Notes: generated by a model not told the origin, from the sequence alone. 64,000 nucleotides of DNA from Phellopilus nigrolimitatus (GCA_021029095.1 JAJOHG010000006.1:1178001-1242000); one strand, 5' to 3'. Numbered from the stretch's first letter, positions 1-11,385 are shown. Numbers and translations are program-made.

Positions 1-218
1 CGAACCCGCCGCCGCCGGACGACGACGGCGGCAAGATCAACCCGCTCGCGGGCATGGGCCTCTCGGACGAGGAGTACGCCGCGATCCTGCAGGGCATCGT
101 CAACGGCGAGACGTTCCAGGGCCTCAGCCCGAACTTCAACCTCGTCGAGAAGCGCAGCCTCGACGACGCGGCGGACGGGCGCGACGGCAAGCGCGGGCGG
201 TTCGAGGTGATCGAATGA
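1..218 (+). CDS. 3' end of an unrecognised protein gene
   Basis: The window opens inside a reading frame that begins at base 3 and ends with TGA at 216-218. The visible 71 residues run from a Pro/Asp/Gly-rich stretch (NPPPPDDDGG) through a short helix-like segment (GLSDEEYAAILQGIVNGE) to a charged tail rich in Lys, Arg and Asp (KRSLDDAADGRDGKRGRF). The codons are strongly GC3-biased, as in neighbouring real exons, which supports coding. The tail resembles the disordered C terminus of a nuclear regulator, but no domain is visible and I assign no function. It is convergent with the AAA+ gene that ends at 1121. Confidence 0.6.
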   Translation, partial: NPPPPDDDGGKINPLAGMGLSDEEYAAILQGIVNGETFQGLSPNFNLVEKRSLDDAADGRDGKRGRFEVIE

Positions 219-564
219 GATGCGCGCGACGCGCGCGTGCGTGGGATCCTGTTTCGGTCCTGCGTTCGTACCTTTTTGTAGACGATTGGTTCCCGATGCT
301 GTATAATTTCGCCATCCGTCCGTCCGTCCGTCTTGCATTGCCGCTCACCATCCTTTATCTCGCCCATCATCACTACCTACCCCTGGTCCTCTCAGCCTGC
401 TCTTCCATTCGTCCTCGCTGAAGCACCCAATCTTTGCTGATTATAGCGTGTGTCGCCGCGCCGCGCCGCATCATTATTAATACTTGCTTGAAGTCCAAAA
501 TAATTTCGTTTGCCTTTTGTTGCTCCTTGCTTGTCTTTGCCGCATCTTTCTTGTCCTTTCCCCA

Positions 565-595
<31 letters not shown>

Positions 596-597
596 TC
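565..597. repeat. (CTTT)n microsatellite
   Basis: A 33-bp perfect run of the tetranucleotide CTTT lies in the 3' intergenic region. It generates the Phe/Leu/Ser-rich and Lys/Glu-rich open frames seen here on both strands, which are not genes. Confidence 0.95.
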
Positions 598-828
598 GCA
601 TGTGGCATGTAGCAATTATGGATGTATTGTATAAATGTATCGCGCTAGAAAAAAAAGGCAACGCCCCTGCCGCACGTCCCAGCGGCCATACACGTCCAGG
701 GGGGGTTCTCAATTTTATACCCAGAATCTACGGCTTACTAAAAACGCTTATGTAATTCTTCGTGAGAAAACAAATATCATTTTGATTTTTTTTGATTGGC
801 CAGCTAAGAGAAACGACTGTGTCGACAG

Positions 829-851
829 CGTCGTCGTCGTCGTCGTCGTCG
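829..851. repeat. (GTC)n microsatellite
   Basis: About 23 bp of uninterrupted CGT/GTC trinucleotide repeat in the intergenic region. It encodes an artefactual poly-Val frame on the + strand. Confidence 0.9.
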
Positions 852-1120
852 ACGCCTCGTCGGAAAACTAGGCAATCCATTCGTATCAGATTTCAGATCT
901 CAAACGGCGTGAAGGATCGGCGGATCGACAGAGCTTTCTATATCGAAAATATGTGACGTGTACCTTTACAGTCAGTACCACCAGTCACGGATTGCGGGGA
1001 GTCTATGTAACTATGCCACTTGTCGCTATACGTTATATAATTCATGGGGGTAGTAAATACATGTGGACATGCAGCTTATGGATATTGGCAGTGATATAAA
1101 AAAGAAGCCTAGATGCGTGA

Positions 1121-3831
1121 TTAGAAAGCCTCCATCAAATGCGTCGATACGTTCCGGTACAGCGAGCGCGCGCCGTCCGTCGAGACGTACTCGGAGACGC
1201 ACCGGGCTGCGATGCGCTCGAAGTCGTCCGTCGTGAACTCGGCCGCCATCTCGCCGCCCAGCGCGATGATCGCCTCTGACGCGATGGCGAGCCGCTCCTC
1301 GGGCGTGAAAGGCACGAAGGGGAGGACCGCTGTGACGCGCGACATCAGCGAAGTCTGTGCGAGATAACTGTCAGTACGCATTACGGAGTTGCTGGCTAGC
1401 TGGGACACACCCCAAGCCGTTCGGTGACCCGCGGGCGGAGGAGATTCATCAGGTCGCGGTATTCTGCTTTCGAGATGATAGTGTCGGCATCCTTGCGCGA
1501 GGCGTGATGCTCGAATACGAGGTCCTGCCCTATGTTCGATGTTCCAAGCCAAATGACGTTTCGCACGTCGATGTGTCGACGACCAGCGTCGATCGAACAT
1601 CGACCTAAGAGATTGAAGGGGCTTAAGTAAAATAAATAGGAACAGAACTGAAATATTGGACGCACCTAGCTCCCATGGTGCAAGCAAAGACCAGAGCGTG
1701 CGTTCGTCTTCGTTCTTGTCAATTTCCTGGATACGTGAAATGCGAATTTAACTTGCGATGAATGAAGAAAGAGAGTATAAAACGTACATCAAGGACAACT
1801 ACGCAGCGCTTTCCCGCATTTTCTTCGAGAAACTCTGCAAGCGTCCGTTCCGACGGTGGCTGATGAAATGTGAAGATAAATTCACGTTCACGAACGATAG
1901 CAAAACAAAATGCCACCCACGTCATATGGACTCATAGATGGACACTGCCATAGATCATGGGAGGTCTTCAAGATAGTCATGTTAACAGTGTGCGTCGGGA
2001 CATCAAGCAAGCTTCCAACTGGGAAAAACAACTTCAATACCATGCCTAACAAGCGAATTTCCTTTTCGCGAAAGATATAATTGCTTACACTTTCTGGCTA
2101 ACAGACTTTTCCCGTGCCCGCTTGGACCACAGCACAAGACGACGAGCGGGGTCCCGATGGGCTGCTGTGAATGCATGCCGAGCACCCAATACAGGTGCTC
2201 TAATGCACGATCCTGGCCGACGAAGTCGAAGCGCATGCGTGCCAGCGGCCTGAAGTCCGACCGACGCAGCGCTGCACTTGTTTGCGCGGACTGAGGGCCA
2301 GCCGCCGTTGCGCGGTTCAAATAGTACTTCATCGCGGGATTCAGTACGCTTTCACGCTTCTTGCTTTTGAGTGGCGTCGTTGCGCCAGGCGGATCCGAAG
2401 GCAAGTCAGTCAGGACGTCCCCGTCCTCCTCCTCAACCACATCATCCTGCGTGTGCTGATTGTGCACATTGCGCAAGTCCTCCGGGAGTGCAGAGGGGTC
2501 TGCGCCAAATGCGAGCAACGTCTTCACGATTTCCGTCCTGTTCGCGAGCTGGTCGTTCGTCAGGGCGAACTCCAGAGCAGACTGCGGGCCCACGTCTTCG
2601 TTCGGACGCGCCTCTCCGCTTGACAACACACGCTCAACCTCAGCTGGGTCATCGCTGGCGATGGCAAAAATGAGCGTGGGTCGCGGCGTTGCGATAGCAT
2701 GAGAAGGGGAAGAGATAGGAGCAGTAGTGGGTGTGGATTTGGCAGCGGGCGAAGATACGATGGGAGGTGTATACGAGTTGCGTACTGATATTGGGGCAGG
2801 AGGTGAAGCTGGAGCTGAGACTGAGACATAAGGCCCACGTAAAGAAGGTTCTCTGGGAAGGACATCGCGGTCAAAACCCGCACTCTCGAACCCACGAGAG
2901 AGCTCGTCGAAATCGAAGCCGCGCATAGAGCCAGAGAGAGGACTTAATAAATCAATATTAAATGCATTCTCCCCGTCGGAATCGTTCGAGCGCAGGCGAC
3001 GATGGGCCCTTTCCACTCCGCCTTGACGAGTATTATCAGGCTGAGCAGAAGAATGCACATCGGAGTTTACGGAACGCCTTTGGGAACCGTCATTAGCATT
3101 AACTGGAGGGGAATCATGCGTGGGTATATTCGAGTCGTTGAGATATGCAGAGATTAATGAAGATCTAGCAGATGAATGCTGTGGACGATTTCAATCAAGG
3201 TTTATAGAAGACATCAAAGCCGCAAGTGTTTCTCTACTTACCGAATTGCTGTCGACAAATGATCCTTGTGATACACTCCGAAGATGAGATGGAGATGAAA
3301 GAATAGAGACTTAAGTCACCGTTTTAATCAGGGGTTCAGTAAGATAGTATTTGTAAGGCAATAACTCACCCGAAGAGAAACGATGGCGATGTGAGAGAGA
3401 AGGAGAGGGCTGGGAATCAGACGGAGAAGGACTATTTACTCGTGACTAGTCAAAGAAAGAAAAAGGGATCATCAGAAATTGTCAATAAAGAAGATGCCTG
3501 GCGAAAACAGACATACGAGTCGAAGTGGTTTTACCCACGATGGCGGTCTACTTGAAGAGGGGTCGGAACCTGTTGACATCGCTGGAGATACGGACCGGGC
3601 TCGATTAATATTCGATTCGTATTCCAATTGAGAAGCAGAGCGTGGATGGTTCGCGAAAGCCATATTGCGCAAAGATGCCGAGCTTGAGCGCGAAGTTAGG
3701 CTGTCTCGATATAAAGGCGGTCTAGCAGTGAAGGATGCTGGGGATACAGAACGAGCGCGGTTTGAGCCCAGCTCAAACCGAGAGGCCGACAGAGGCTGAG
3801 GCGGAAGAGTTAGACTTTGACGGGACGCCAT
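1121..3831 (-). CDS. Ankyrin-repeat AAA+ ATPase, ClpB/Skd3-like (735 aa as modelled)
   Basis: Nine exons join in frame: 3831-3517, 3445-3370, 3309-3242, 3178-2089, 2018-1921, 1859-1788, 1726-1666, 1604-1411 and 1354-1121. The N-terminal third is Ser/Arg/Pro-rich. Two ankyrin-like repeats follow (TLIFAIASDDPAEVERVL; TEIVKTLLAFGADPSAL). The C-terminal third is one AAA+ module of the Clp type, with Walker A GPSGHGKS, the substrate-loop region after SMSPY, Walker B VVVLDEIDK, sensor 1 WLGTSNIG and a small C-terminal domain with the sensor-2 stretch GARSLYRNV. Walker B is split by an intron and forms only after splicing. Ankyrin plus one ClpB-like module recalls the metazoan disaggregase Skd3/CLPB, so an unfoldase or disaggregase role is inferred; I see no mitochondrial presequence. 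The ATG at 3831 has a good context, but the frame is open upstream to 3900 and probably continues from the CCCH region. Confidence 0.85.
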
Positions 3832-6800
3832 ACTTGTGTCGGAGAAGAGGCTATTGCGAGCAGAACGGGGCGACTGACTCCTTGATGATTGCGCCCGGTC
3901 CTACAAAGCACATCAGCGTCTTGTCTTTCGAACACCACGTCAAGAAATAATCACCAGAAGAAGAGACTGTCGAAAACCGAATGGCACCTTCTGTTTACCT
4001 GTCTTCTTTGAAACATCTGCCCAGGACGGCCGGTTTGAGCTCGAAGAAGATGCGGAGGACATCGGTGAGGCGGAGCGAGGTGTGCCCTCATCGTACAACG
4101 GCGAAGGCGCCGGCCGGACTGTTTTCTCGAGGGACGCGGGGAAGTGCGACTCGCGGAGAACCTTCGTCGGCGATGTCAGCGACACAACCGAGAGCCGTTT
4201 TGGACTGCCGACAGTGGAGATGGTCATCTTCCTTCTCCGTTCCAGAAGTGTCTCGAACACAGGCCCGTGCTCGTCCGCTTCCGACTCGACGAGTGTGTCT
4301 GATGTGTGCGACGAGTGTGGGTCTGTAGACACGGGCGAAGGGTCGAGGGACTGATCTCTAGAAGAATCCACAATACCCGGTTTGTTAGCAACAGTGGAAA
4401 TTGGCGCAAGAGTCGGTCCGTCAAGCGACGTTGAAGCGGGTGAGGACGGTTCTCTGTCTGCACTTTGTTCAGACTCATCTCCCAGCAAGTAGTCGATGAA
4501 ATCGTTGTTGCCAAAAGAAGACTCTGTCTCAGTCAGAGGATCTGGAAATGTAGTAGCTAATCCATGCGAAGGGGCCGAAGACATCGACGAAAGGAGATCG
4601 TTCGAACTCTCATGCTTTTTCGTAACCGGTAATGCAAACTCTTCTTTAGAGTCTCCCCTTCGGCTTGTCGACATTGAAGTTCGTTTCGCAGTTGTGTTTT
4701 GCAAGAAATGAGGCTGTGGCAGAGATTGTTCTAGCTCGGGAACTGCTTGATCAGTCTGCGGAAGGTAGTCTGCTTTTCCGATGTTCGTAGCATGCGCCCG
4801 CTCGTGCTCGACGGCCAGTTCATTGTTTTCGACGACCGGTAGCAAAGAACCTTCTTCGAAGTTTTCCTCGGGTCTTGACAACATTGAGCTCCGATGCGCC
4901 GTTATGTGGGGCAGGAAATGAGGCGGCGGCGGCGATTGTTTTAGCTCAGGAGCTATTTGATCAGTCTGCGGAAGATCAGTCTGCGGAAGGGAGTCTGCTT
5001 TCCCGATGTTCGTAGCATGCGCCCGCTCGTGCTCGACGGCCAGTTCATTGTTTTCGACAACCGGTAGCAAAGAACCTTCTTCGAAGTTTTCCTCGGGTCT
5101 TGACAACATTGAGCTCCGATGCGCCGTTATGTGGGGCAGGAAATGAGGCGGCGGCGGCGATTGTTTTAGCTCAGGAGCTACTTGATCAGTCTGCGGAAGG
5201 TAATCTGCTTTTCCGATGTTCGCAGCATGCGCCCGCTCGTGCTCGACGGCCAGTTCATTGTTTTCGACAACCGGTAGCAAAGAACCTTCCTCGAAGTTTT
5301 CCTCGGGTCTTGACAACGTTGAGCCTCGATTCGCCGTTACGTGGGGCAGGAAATGAGGCGGCGGCGGCGGCGGCGATGGTTTCAGAACAGGAGCTACTTG
5401 ATCCGTCTGTGGAGGAGGTCCCGCTTTTCCGATATCCGTGGCCAGATCACCCTCTTCGACGACCGGCGATATAAGGCCTTCTTCAAAACTTTTCTCAAAG
5501 CTCCTCGGGCTTGCTGCCATATGAGGTATGAAATGAGGTGGAGCCTTGGTTTCTAGCTCTGGAGTTGTTTGACCAGTCTGCGGAGGATCCGCACTTCTGC
5601 TGTTCGTAGCTGGAGTTGAAGACATAAACGAAGGCTCGTCCGGTACTGACTCTGCTAGACTGCCACCAGGTCCCATGAACGAGGGCTGCGCTGGAGATCC
5701 TGTACCCGAACGACATTGCGGCTGGTCTTCCGATGGCGAAACGATACTGACTTGCGAGAGCCTTTTGTTCGTCCCATCACTATTTTGCGTCAAGGATGGG
5801 GGGAGTGGCGGCAGGTCTTCCAGATCAGAGCCCATCAGTTCGTCGGCACGCGGAGCATTTCGCGGTGTACGGAAGTAATCAGACATGGGCCTCTCCGTCT
5901 CATGCGGCGAGCCCAAGTCCTCCAAGTCCTCCAAGTTCTCCATGGAAGACTCAGGCGTCTCGACGGAGTCGATGCTGTCATCCGAGTAGAGAGTGTTCTC
6001 AGCTTCCTGAGAAGACCCCTCGCCCGAGCTCTCTTCCGTCGACGAATCGAGCGTCTCGAGGGACTCGACATCGTCGTCCGAATAGGGATTGCCCCGTGCC
6101 GCATTCGGCGTCGCGCTTGGAAGTGCGCCGAAAATGGGGGAGACGGTCTCCCGAGTAGGGAATATTAAGGGGGAGGAGAGTAGGTTCAGCGTCGACTGGC
6201 GGCGCGCCCCGTGCGGCTGCGACGGGTGCAAGGGGTCATCGGGGTGGTGAAGGTGGTGCGGCTGTGGATGCGGATGCGGCTGAGGATGCGGATGCGGCTG
6301 AGGATGCGGATGCGGCTGAGGATGCGGATGCGGGTGTGAGTGCGTTTGCGAGTGCGAATGGAGCTCGACAGTGTTATCTTCCAACACTCTGCTTCCGGGA
6401 CTGAGATGTTGTGTGACAATGGGTGAGGGAATGCGTGCACGGACGGACAGGGCGCGTCTTGGAGTGGATGTAGCTGGGCCAGCGTCTGATGATATAGAAA
6501 CATTGCCAAAAGGGGGACTAAAAGAGCCTTCAGAGGAATAATTTAAAGGTGCCGACGCGTCCGGTTCTGTCGCTGTGGGCGACAGATGTGCGTCGGGCAC
6601 GTCGGGCATGCCCGGGGGTGGCAGGCCCTCTGCGCGTGCATCCGGGGTTGGGTTGTCGTATGGAAGAGACGACGAACCAAGTAACGACGAGCTCGTCGCA
6701 GTCGATTCTCGAGAAGTGTCCAGCTCTTCTCCCGCGTCCTCCTCTTCAGATACCTCTTCGAGTATCTCCTCGTCGGGACCGATGACATCCGCCAACGCGC

Positions 6801-7148
6801 TCAGAAGGCCTGAGAGGCGCGGGGAGCGCGGTGGTGATATGACAGAGCGCCGGCGCCGCTCGGACGAGCTCCGCCGCAGCGACGTATCCATGCAATTCTT
6901 CGTCTCCAGCGCGGCGCCCGCGCACCCTGCGCTATCCGGGAGCGCGAGGTCCGCGCGGAACGTCGTGGGCTCATTGTTGACCTTCACGCTGTGGATGAAG
7001 TTGCACGCGTCCGAAAAGAGGCAGCGTCCTTGGGAATAAAATGGGCAGGGTCGGGCTGGACGTCGTGTCTTCGTCAGCAGGGCCACTTCGCGGCTCGAAG
7101 GCGGGGCTACGCACTTTTCCGTTTCCAGTGGGGGGCAGGCGCTGCCAT
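3832..7148 (-). CDS. CCCH zinc-finger, repeat-rich protein; probably the 5' part of the AAA+ gene at 1121-3831
   Basis: A 34-nt first exon (7148-7115) starts at ATG 7146-7148 and is followed by a 59-nt intron (7056-7114). The join gives a basic N terminus (HWKRKTRPCPFY) leading into a CCCH finger, C-x7-C-x5-C-x3-H, around residues 14-32. Such fingers usually bind RNA. The next ~1000 residues are one exon without recognisable domain: acidic Ser/Glu stretches, a His-Pro repeat and a 70-75 residue tandem repeat. The 3' end is ambiguous. A donor at 3998 (GTAAAC) with the acceptor at 3901 gives a stop at 3851-3853. A weaker donor at 3954 (GTGATT) gives a 54-nt intron with a CTGAT branch site and keeps the frame open through a Ser/Arg-rich stretch into the AAA+ exons (1803 aa in total). 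I favour the single-gene reading, at about 60%. Confidence 0.7.
4750..5460 (-). repeat. Coding tandem repeat, period about 210-225 bp
   Basis: The CCCH protein contains three nearly identical copies and flanking degenerate copies of a 70-75 residue unit. The unit includes FEEGSLLPVVENNELAVEHE, AHATNIGKAD, a QTDQ stretch and a poly-Pro stretch ending HFLPH. The same DNA word (CATGCGCCCGCTCGTG on the + strand) recurs at 4791, 5016 and 5226. The middle spacing is 15 bp longer because a LPQTD block is doubled. High DNA identity between copies points to recent unequal duplication. Confidence 0.9.
6263..6345 (-). repeat. 18-bp repeat encoding His-Pro-Gln tract
   Basis: Four tandem copies of an 18-bp unit (GAGGATGCGGATGCGGCT on the + strand) encode alternating His-Pro and Gln-Pro residues in the CCCH protein. 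This is low-complexity coding sequence prone to slippage. Confidence 0.85.
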
Positions 7149-7469
7149 AGATCAGCTATGCATCAGAGGCAGGTGTTGTCGACGTCGGTGATGGCGACGA
7201 AGAGGATGGGAAGCGAAGCGAAGGAGGAGGCACGATCTCGGCTGATTTGGCGTTGTGGTGAGGTAAAGTTTCCTGAAAGGCGCCCGGTTAGACTCGGGAA
7301 GCAAATCCCTTTGGGACGACCGTGGGACTAATCATGATTGGCGTTAGAGACCCTGCCGTGGGTCCCTGTTGACGCATCCTCTTTGCACCCTGAAGGACAA
7401 ATCCATTGCTAAATAACTAAGAACATGATGCTAAGAAAGTCCCAATGTAGAAAATGTACAATTCTCTTC
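7149..7469. other. Intergenic, promoter side of the CCCH gene
   Basis: About 320 bases lie between the stop of the F-box/WD40 gene and the start of the CCCH gene, both on the minus strand. It should hold the first gene's terminator and the second gene's promoter. I recognise no specific site. Confidence 0.5.
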
Positions 7470-9544
7470 TTAAAGTTGAATGAACGATGTATCAATGCCA
7501 TGAGACAAGTCCCAAATACAAATTTTCTGGAAAAAAATGAAAAAAGGTAAGTATCACAGTACATGTATCTGGAAAGGCGCAGCTGCTGACCTGGTCTTCA
7601 CCACACGAAACTATCTTGGTGCAGTCAAAGCCGACGCAGAAAATACGGCCTTCGTGCCTGCCGCTGAGATCAGCAACCAAACTGCCTGTCTCACGGTCCC
7701 AGACCTAGTCCCAGCATATTCAGCACTGAGCTTCATTCACAAGGGTGAGTTAACAATTACCTTTATAGATTGGTCGTAGCTCCCGCTGAGCACAAAATCG
7801 GGACCGAGCGCGACACTTCTGACAAGATCGTGGTGCGTCTCACTGACGGTCACGCTCGCCCGCCTACTCAGCGGGCCTACATAACGCCTCTCCCCGCCCT
7901 GCCCAAACACACTCCCGCATGCCTCGCATATCGCACAATCCCCACCAGCCTCGCGTCCCATCCCACGACCGGGCAGTGGGTCATGGAACTCCGGCGCCGT
8001 GCTCCACCCGCGGCGCTTCTCGATGTCAAACAGCCGTATGTGCTTGTCCGACGAGCCCGACAACACGAGCGGGGGCGCAACGTCGATCGCTGCAATTCCC
8101 CGCGCGTGGTGCGCCTCGAGCGTGCGCAGCAACATTCCCGTATCTGCGTCCCACACGCGCAGTGACTTGTCCCCCGACGCGGAGACAACCAAAGAGCCCG
8201 AGAGCGAGATGGCGTTGACGGCAGCGCGGTGCGTACCGAGGATAGAGCCATTGCTGAGGATTGGCTGAGACGGGTCAGAAGAGTTTCTAAACTTGTATAT
8301 TCGGACGGTTCGGTCCTTGGAGCAAGAGACAAGATGCTGCGAGTCGAAGCGTACGCAGAGCACGCTATCCAGATGATCCGAAATCGACCGCACGAGTGAA
8401 CCGTCCCGGATGTCCCACACGCAAACGCGGAAGTCGCTTCCTCCACTAGCGAGGTAATTGCCGTGGGCGCACAGACTCAGCACACTCTCGGTGTGCATGC
8501 CCTTAAACACGCGTTCTACGCTCCCGGTAGATAGGTCCCACTCCCGCACCGTCTTGTCCTTGCTCCCCGTGAAGAGCACCTGCCGGCCATCTTCTGGATA
8601 TGTATATAGCTGCAAGCAATAAATAATAGACGTGTGTGCGTTCGGCGTCCCTCGCGTCTGCAGCGTGGAAAATCGGAACGAGTTGTGCACGAGGCGGTTC
8701 TTGAGCAGCACATGCGTCTGGTGCAGAAGCTTGTAGTCTGGCTTGGGGGGATCCACCGAGGCCAACGCCGAGGGTGCCGAATGTCTGAAATAAAACTGTC
8801 GGATCTTCGACTCCGTGTGCGTCTCCGGCTCCGGAGACGGCTGCCGCTGGCGCCGGGTGCTCATCCCGCGTGCGTGCTGGTTAATCCGTGGCGTCGCTGG
8901 TAGCCCTACCACCGCGGGCGCGTGCTGCTCGTCGTGGTGGTACGCCACTTGCTGATTATGGCTCGGGCTCAGGGTGTGGTCCGAGTCTGGCTCCTCATCG
9001 TCGCCCATGCCTTCATCATCGAAGTCATCTTCGCCGTCGCTGCCTGCGAAGAGTGGTACGGGCGAGTGTGGGACACGTGGCCAACGCCAGACCCATCCAC
9101 GTTGGGCGCAGAGTCCCTTCCAGAGCGAGTTGTCGTCTGCAAGAACGTGCCACTTGTGGCTCACGAGTGCACATTTCAACAGCGTCTGCCATTTGAGGAA
9201 CGAGAAGACGTGGAGCGCGAGCTCAGAGGGAAGGGTCTATGACATTTGGTCGAGCAATCAGTACGGTGGCGACCAGAGAGCACAGAAACGTGCACTCACG
9301 CCAACGATGTCCATCTGCACGCAAGGGGCAATTCGTCTATGCACGCGCGCGATTTGGGCGCGCGGCAAGGACTCGAGGAGCTTGTACACAAGTTCTGCAG
9401 TCCAATATACACGATCAACGATCAGCGACAGTCTCTGCCAACACACACACGCTCCGCGCACACACCTTCACGTTCCTGCAACGGCAGGTGGTCGAGCACG
9501 AATGGTGCTTCATCGTCAATATAGCCCTCGTCTGAGAGCCTCAT
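7470..9544 (-). CDS. F-box/WD40 protein, SCF ubiquitin-ligase substrate receptor (606 aa)
   Basis: Exons 9544-9466, 9394-9300, 9236-7761, 7704-7591 and 7526-7470 join in frame. Residues about 20-60 form a helical dimerisation-like segment (LVYKLLESLPRAQIARVHRR). The F-box follows (LPSELALHVFSFLKWQTLL ... LVSHKWH ... LWKGLC), which binds Skp1. After an acidic, low-complexity linker the C-terminal half is a WD40 propeller with about seven repeats (TGSKDKTVREWDL, ASGGSDFRVCVWDI, SASGDKSLRVWD, SGSYDQSIKVWD, KICIWDL). This is the Cdc4/Met30/beta-TrCP arrangement: the propeller reads phosphodegrons and the F-box docks to SCF. The substrate is unknown. The start is uncertain; an ATG at 9678 opens another frame that ends by 9540, so I use 9544. 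Confidence 0.9.
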
Positions 9545-10167
9545 GCCTGGAAGGTGTGCAGTGAGGTGGGTGGGCGGTCGCGTTTGAGAGCGCCGGACAG
9601 GATGGAGAGCTTGTATTCTTTTTCATTGACGCGTTTGGATGGCTGATCCGAAATGCTAGCCCAGTGAACGGTCGCCATGCCACGAAGTCCTCCATTGCCA
9701 TTGGCCAACTGTAATCAGAGTTCATTGGTCGTCTCTTCTGGCCTATCACCAGTAGTCGGCTCAGCACCTTCAATTCAAAGTCATAGTTCTACCGCATCAC
9801 ATCCAGTAGAAATTATAGCAAAAAAAGTACAAAGCAAGCGAAAAATCGGCGGAAGAGCTTAAAGCAATGCGTTGCGCGAGGGGGTATATGTGGCATAAGA
9901 ATAAATTTGCTGGAAGAAGAAAGAAAGAAAGTCCGCAAAATGCCAAACGAACACATCTCGCTGTATTAATGTAACTAACGTGTCTCCCACTTGACAAGAC
10001 ATAAGCGAGAAAAGGAGATATCGCAAAGAGTTCACTCTGACAGGCGGGTATCCAGAAGAGCTAAAGTAATCACAGAAGGGCAATGAAGGGCGAGCGCTGA
10101 GAACACTGCATCACCTGTCCTTTAGCGACCTTCATCACACTAGGTAAATAAGGAAAAAGGACATACT
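9545..10167. other. Intergenic region
   Basis: About 620 bases upstream of the F-box/WD40 gene and downstream of the SH3 membrane-protein gene. Only short open frames occur. The part near 9545-9700 may be 5' UTR or a non-coding first exon. No RNA gene or repeat is visible. Confidence 0.5.
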
Positions 10168-11385
10168 TTAATAATGGGGCTGTTGAGTGGACAAACTGCT
10201 CATCCGCTTCATGTTCCGCCAGTCGCTGCCGCTCTCCTGCTGTCCGTACCCGACGGAAAGCGGTGCGGCCTGTGCCGCACTTCGGTCCAGACATTCAACC
10301 GGGACAACGCCCTGCTCCCCACGAGCGTTCGCGCAAAGCGCCCACCCATCATCGTACGCATTCACTACCTGCACGATCTCGCCTGTCGTGATCGACAGCT
10401 CGTCCGGGAGCGTAGGGATGTACACCACGCGCACAACAGCCGTCTCCACTGCCGCCGAGCTCGGGCGGGATGCACCCCAGCCCATAGACGCGCCTGATGC
10501 CGGGCGAGAGCTTGCCATGCCAGCAGCTGCGGGGCCGAGCGTAGCCGGTGCGGCATCCATTATCGGGTTGTTGTAGCTCACCGGCGGCGGAGTAACGTAA
10601 TACGTGCTCATCGGAGCGGGCGGGTTTGGCGAGACCGGGCGCGGCGGAGCCCACACCGGTGTCCTTGGTTGGGCAGTCAAGTATCCCGGTGAAGACACCT
10701 TCTCCGGGACCACAGGCGGCGGTGCATCGAGTACAGAGGCGTCGGTGAACTTGTCGCTGATCTCCGGATACGCGCCGGCGCCCCATGTGTTTCGCTTGCG
10801 CTTGCGCCGCTGGATGAACGTCTTGCGAACCGCGAAGATGAGGAGCGCGAGCCCTGCGAAGACGCACGCTGCAACGATGCCGCCAGTTGCTGCAGGTGTC
10901 AGACCGCTGCTGGACGAGGACGAGGATGACGTAGCGCTCGCAACACTCGCGCTGGAAGTAAGCGACGATGCGGTCACCGTGCTGACTGCTGACGTCGTGT
11001 TCGAGACAGCGGTTGAGCTCGACGTCGTCGTCGGCGTTGACGAGGTGCTAGACGCCTGAGATGTGGTGGATGTAGCCGACGAAGACGTGCTGGACGTCAA
11101 CTGCCCAAGCGACGTAAGCTGGAGAAGCGGATTGGCTATCGACGACGTCGTAGAACTCGACGTCGAAGTCGCTGACGAAGTGGCCTTCGTTGTCGCCGAT
11201 GTCGACGCCGAAGTTGTCGAGTCCGTCTTCGTCGTAGCTGACGCTGCCGTAGTTGACGCTGCCGTAGTTGACGCTGCCGTCGCTGTCGTCGCTGTCGTCG
11301 CCGTCGTCGCCGTCGTCGCCACCTCCGCACGGCGCAACTCCTGATGGCGCGCGTGCGCGACCTTGATTTTATAGAAGTCGTGCAT
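10168..11385 (-). CDS. Single-pass membrane protein with Thr/Ser-rich ectodomain and C-terminal SH3 domain (405 aa)
   Basis: One uninterrupted exon. Residues about 22-165 are almost only Thr, Ser and Ala, starting with ATT/AST repeats, as expected for a heavily O-mannosylated cell-wall-facing stalk. A membrane span follows at about 168-186 (GIVAACVFAGLALLIFAV), then a basic stop-transfer cluster (RRKRKRN) and a Pro-rich cytoplasmic region. The C terminus is an SH3 domain: RVVYIPTLPDELSITTGEIV, then the DDGW motif and GVVPVECL. The layout resembles yeast Fus1 and other fungal surface sensors with cytoplasmic SH3 domains. No N-terminal signal peptide is seen, so the first residues may be mis-modelled or the protein inserts as type III. 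A second protein of this layout lies at 18415-20118. Confidence 0.85.
   Translation of the reverse strand: MHDFYKIKVAHARHQELRRAEVATTATTATTATTATAASTTAASTTAASATTKTDSTTSASTSATTKATSSATSTSSSTTSSIANPLLQLTSLGQLTSSTSSSATSTTSQASSTSSTPTTTSSSTAVSNTTSAVSTVTASSLTSSASVASATSSSSSSSSGLTPAATGGIVAACVFAGLALLIFAVRKTFIQRRKRKRNTWGAGAYPEISDKFTDASVLDAPPPVVPEKVSSPGYLTAQPRTPVWAPPRPVSPNPPAPMSTYYVTPPPVSYNNPIMDAAPATLGPAAAGMASSRPASGASMGWGASRPSSAAVETAVVRVVYIPTLPDELSITTGEIVQVVNAYDDGWALCANARGEQGVVPVECLDRSAAQAAPLSVGYGQQESGSDWRNMKRMSSLSTQQPHY

Larger units (their letters stand above)
219..1120. other. Intergenic region between convergent genes
   Basis: About 900 bases lie between two stop codons, so this is mostly 3' UTR and terminator sequence of both neighbours. 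Open frames here are short and follow low-complexity DNA. Besides the two microsatellites listed separately, I see nothing that looks like a gene. Confidence 0.6.

Noticed and set aside
392..755. Open frames rich in Phe/Ser/Leu or Lys/Glu on both strands
   Set aside because: They are generated by the CTTT microsatellite and pyrimidine-rich DNA; no start context, domain or splice partner.
10604..11344. Val/Asp-rich plus-strand frames of 93-151 codons
   Set aside because: Antisense shadows of the Thr/Ser/Ala repeats and GC-rich codons of the SH3 membrane protein.
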